Below are positions 61,680-64,000 of a stretch of 64,000 bases of DNA, piece by piece. Both the position numbers and the translations under genes were made by a program. How positions within the stretch are numbered: position 1 is the stretch's first letter; every line of letters begins with the position of its first letter. This stretch comes from AP-15 sp963732095 (GTDB lineage: Bacteria; Pseudomonadota; Alphaproteobacteria; ATCC43930; CGMCC-115725), in contig CAVSZA010000024.1 in NCBI GenBank assembly GCA_963732095.1, forward strand, positions 124,001 through 188,000, given 5' to 3'. The notes beneath the pieces were generated by a model. It worked only from the letters and a program-made list of their open reading frames with translations, ran no database searches and had not been told where the DNA came from.

Positions 61680-63059
61680 ATGCCCGATACCCTGACGACG
61701 AATTCGCCGATCATCGCCGCCTATCGCGCCGCGACGCCGGGTTCGGCGGCGGCCTCCGAAAAGGCGAGCCGATTGTTCCCCAGCGGCGTCACCCATGATT
61801 TGCGCTATATCGAGCCGTACGGGCTTTACATCACGCGGGCGAACGGGCCGCGTAAATGGGATGTCGACGGCAATGGCTATGTCGACTATTTCGGGGGTCA
61901 CGGCGCGCTCCTGCTGGGCCATTGCCATCCGAAGGTCGTCGAGGCGGTCAACCGGCAGATCGAACGCGGGACGCATTTCGGCGCCTCGCACGAGACCGAG
62001 ATCGCCTGGGCCGAGTGGGTTCTGAAGCTCGTGCCATCAGCCGAGCGCGTGCGCTTCACGTCCTCCGGCACCGAGGCGACGTTGATGGCCGTGCGGCTCG
62101 CCCGCGCCTTCACCGGCAAGTCGAAGCTGATTCGCTTCAAGCATCACTTTCACGGCTGGCACGATCACATGACATCGGGCTATGCGAGCCATTTCGACGG
62201 CACCCCGACGCCGGGCGTCCTGTCGGGGGTTGCCGGCGGTCTTCTCTTGGCGGAGCAAAACGACGCCGAGGGGCTCGCCCGCCTTCTTGAACAGAACGAC
62301 GACATTGCCGGGGCGATCATCGAGCCGACCGGCGCCCACGGCGCCCGGCTGCCGATCGACCCGAAATTCCTGACCGCTCTGCGTGAACTGACCCGGCAAC
62401 ACGGCGTCGTGCTGATCTTTGACGAGGTCGTCACCGGCTTCCGCGTCTCGCCGGGCGGCGCACAGGCCGAATACGGCATCCGGCCGGATCTGACGACATT
62501 GGCGAAGATCCTCGCCGGCGGGTTGCCCGGCGGGGCGGTCGCCGGCCGCAAGGACATCCTCGACCTGCTCGATTTCCAGGTCACCAAGGCCTCCGACCGC
62601 GAGAAGATCTCGCATCAGGGCACGTTCAACGCCAACCCGCTGTCGGCCGCCGCCGGGGTCGCGGCGCTCGAAATCGTCGGCACGACCGATGCTTGCGCCC
62701 TCGCCAATCGCTACTCTGACACCCTGTGTCGCCGGATCAACGAAGTCTTCGAAGAAGAGCACGTGCCGTGGGCTGCCTACCGCATGTTTTCGAACTTCCA
62801 CATCTTCACGAACCCCGACCACCAGACGATCGTCCCGACCCGCTTCGACGCGCTGGAGCAGCCGGCCGAGGCGCTCGCCGGCAACCGCCAGGCCGGGGTC
62901 GTCCATAAATTGCGGCTGGCGATGATGACCGGCGGGGTCGACTTCAACGGCAGCCCCGGCGGCATCGTCTCCGCAACCCACAGCGAAGCCGAGCTCGAGG
63001 ACACGCTGAAGGCACTCCGCAACAGCATCCGCATGCTGAAACAAGAAGGCGAGATCTAA
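61680..63059 (+). CDS. class III aminotransferase, glutamate-1-semialdehyde aminomutase-like
   Basis: 459 residues. The PLP-binding pattern includes RVRFTSSGTEATLMAVRLAR (phosphate cup), KHHFHGWHDHMTSGY, LIFDEVVTGFRVSPGGAQAE (Asp to pyridine N) and TLAKILAGGLPGGAVAGRKD, whose Lys forms the Schiff base. FNANPLSAAAGVAALEIV is family typical. It resembles HemL but the surroundings are not haem genes, so an omega-transaminase or aminomutase of unknown substrate is likelier. The gene is preceded by a terminator, so it needs its own promoter or antitermination. Confidence 0.85.
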   Translation: MPDTLTTNSPIIAAYRAATPGSAAASEKASRLFPSGVTHDLRYIEPYGLYITRANGPRKWDVDGNGYVDYFGGHGALLLGHCHPKVVEAVNRQIERGTHFGASHETEIAWAEWVLKLVPSAERVRFTSSGTEATLMAVRLARAFTGKSKLIRFKHHFHGWHDHMTSGYASHFDGTPTPGVLSGVAGGLLLAEQNDAEGLARLLEQNDDIAGAIIEPTGAHGARLPIDPKFLTALRELTRQHGVVLIFDEVVTGFRVSPGGAQAEYGIRPDLTTLAKILAGGLPGGAVAGRKDILDLLDFQVTKASDREKISHQGTFNANPLSAAAGVAALEIVGTTDACALANRYSDTLCRRINEVFEEEHVPWAAYRMFSNFHIFTNPDHQTIVPTRFDALEQPAEALAGNRQAGVVHKLRLAMMTGGVDFNGSPGGIVSATHSEAELEDTLKALRNSIRMLKQEGEI

Positions 63060-63365
63060 CGGTTTCGCCGCTCCACTACGCCTTTGAGCCGCCCGTCTCG
63101 CTGCATCTGCAGCCAGTCTGCAGCGAATCTTCTCCTTTTAGCGACCGAACCGTCATGGGCGGAGGGCACGACGGGAAAAACTGTCATGGTGAATTCTGGC
63201 CGAGGCTAGTGCTGCAAACCTCACAATTGGTATCCGGCCTGCCACACGAGATTGCTTCGCTTCGCTCGCAATGACACCACAAATGGCTGTCATTGCGAGG
63301 AGCGGAGCGATGAAGCAATCTCCGCGGCGGCTCCATGATGCCAGTCAACTGTTTGGTTCCGGCCA
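63060..63365. other. intergenic region between convergent genes, with REP-like inverted repeat
   Basis: About 300 bases. The only structure I see is the inverted repeat at 63248-63323, which may also work as a bidirectional hairpin between the aminotransferase and the hydrolase 3' ends. Confidence 0.5.
63248..63323. repeat. REP-like inverted repeat pair
   Basis: GAGATTGCTTCGCTTCGCTC followed by GCAATGACA (63248-63276) is mirrored by TGTCATTGCGAGGAGCGGAG followed by CGATGAAGCAATCTCC (63288-63323). The arms are ~85 percent complementary with an 11-base spacer. The same core is a common extragenic repeat in rhizobial-type genomes. Confidence 0.7.
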
Positions 63366-64000
63366 CTAGGTTTTGAGGAACGCCAACAGGTCGGAATTGA
63401 TCGTGTTCGCTTCCGTTGTGGGCATGCCGTGCGGGAAGCCCTTATAGGTCTTCAGGGTTCCGTTCTTCAGCAGCTTAGCGGACAGTGGCCCGGCGGCGAC
63501 ATAAGGCACGATCTGGTCGTCTTCGCTATGCATGACCAACACCGGGACGGTGATCTGCTTGAGGTCTTCCGTGAAATCGGTTTGCGAAAAGGCCACAATG
63601 CCGTCGTAATGCGCCTTGGCACCCCCCATCATGCCTTGGCGCCACCAATTCTGGATGACGGCTTCCGAGGCTTTCGCACCCGGCCGGTTGTAGCCGTAGA
63701 AAGGCCCGGCCGCGACGTCGCGATAGAATTGTGAACGATTGGCGGCGAGTTGCGCCTGGAAGCCATCAAACACTTCCTTGGGAAGGCCCCGCGGATTAGC
63801 CGCTGTCTTCACCATCAGCGGCGGCACCGCGCTGATCAGCGCCGCCTTGGCCACCCGGCTTTCGCCATGCCGACCCAGATAGCGCGCTACTTCGCCGCCG
63901 CCGGTGGAATGGCCGACATGGATGGCATTTTTCAGGTCGAGATGCGCCGTTAGAGCCGCCAAATCGTCGGCATAATGGTCCATATCGTGGCCATCGGCGG
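63366..64000 (-). CDS. alpha/beta hydrolase, non-haem chloroperoxidase-like, N-terminus cut by window edge
   Basis: About 211 residues visible. NAIHVGHSTGGGEVARYLGR contains the nucleophile elbow GHSTGG of cofactor-free haloperoxidases, VPVLVMHSEDDQIVPYVAAG holds the Asp and KTYKGFPHGMPTTEANTINS the His. QFYRDVAAGPFYGYNRPGAK is the typical lid. These enzymes make peracids and are better viewed as esterases. The oxyanion-loop segment lies beyond position 64000. Confidence 0.88.
   Translation of the reverse strand, partial: ADGHDMDHYADDLAALTAHLDLKNAIHVGHSTGGGEVARYLGRHGESRVAKAALISAVPPLMVKTAANPRGLPKEVFDGFQAQLAANRSQFYRDVAAGPFYGYNRPGAKASEAVIQNWWRQGMMGGAKAHYDGIVAFSQTDFTEDLKQITVPVLVMHSEDDQIVPYVAAGPLSAKLLKNGTLKTYKGFPHGMPTTEANTINSDLLAFLKT

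Overview
The window is a GC-rich chromosomal segment of an alphaproteobacterium, probably a free-living soil or sediment organism near Rhizobiales/Rhodospirillales. The assignment rests on the hemD - mitofilin-like - hemY block, DUF992, DUF2946 and DUF29 proteins, a branched-chain ABC transporter, many catabolic flavoenzymes and dioxygenases, and short palindromic intergenic repeats of a type common in these orders. The taxonomy is inference; no rRNA is present.

Layout: 0-2.4 kb holds the end of an AI-2E-family transporter, a VOC remnant, tRNA-Thr(CGT) and two hypothetical genes. 2.4-7.6 kb holds hemD, a frameshifted mitofilin-like gene and hemY, then a SIMPL-domain protein, a ThiE-like protein and a tiny secreted His/Trp-rich protein. 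7.9-15.1 kb holds a TcuA-type flavoprotein, a broken lipoprotein gene and a 1547-residue histidine kinase with seven GAF domains. 15.2-19 kb holds livF-livG-livM and livH, with a 0.5-kb repeat-bounded DUF559 nuclease element between livM and livH. 19.3-23.2 kb holds a secreted beta-propeller protein and an OmpR-type two-component pair. 23-32 kb holds a two-component flavin monooxygenase, DUF992, a Z-isoprenyl diphosphate synthase, a VOC protein, an intradiol dioxygenase, an S53 peptidase, an MFS transporter and EcsC. 32-36.4 kb holds an MFS transporter, acetoacetate decarboxylase, 3-hydroxybutyrate dehydrogenase and an epoxide-hydrolase-like protein. 36.4-44.3 kb holds radC and a catabolic cluster (PhyH, NAD oxidoreductase/SAF, cupin, hydrolase, LLM flavoenzyme, PEP-mutase family, 2-hydroxyacid dehydrogenase), much of it frameshifted. 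44.4-47 kb holds a TIR-FGE membrane protein divergent from a two-TM DUF4231/SLATT-like protein. 47-53 kb holds an SDR, an MHS transporter and a copper-handling operon. 53-58.5 kb holds a TPR/TauE chimera and a mutS with an in-frame stop. 58.5-64 kb holds small proteins, an SDR, two gene remnants, a 23-codon micro-ORF with an ideal Shine-Dalgarno and terminator, a class III aminotransferase and a chloroperoxidase-like hydrolase.

Two themes stand out. First, at least ten genes carry single-base indels, a nonsense codon or an internal deletion, including mutS and radC; sequencing error, gene decay and a mutator history all remain possible. Second, there are several compact accessory units worth testing: the DUF559 element, the TIR-FGE/DUF4231 pair and the micro-ORF.
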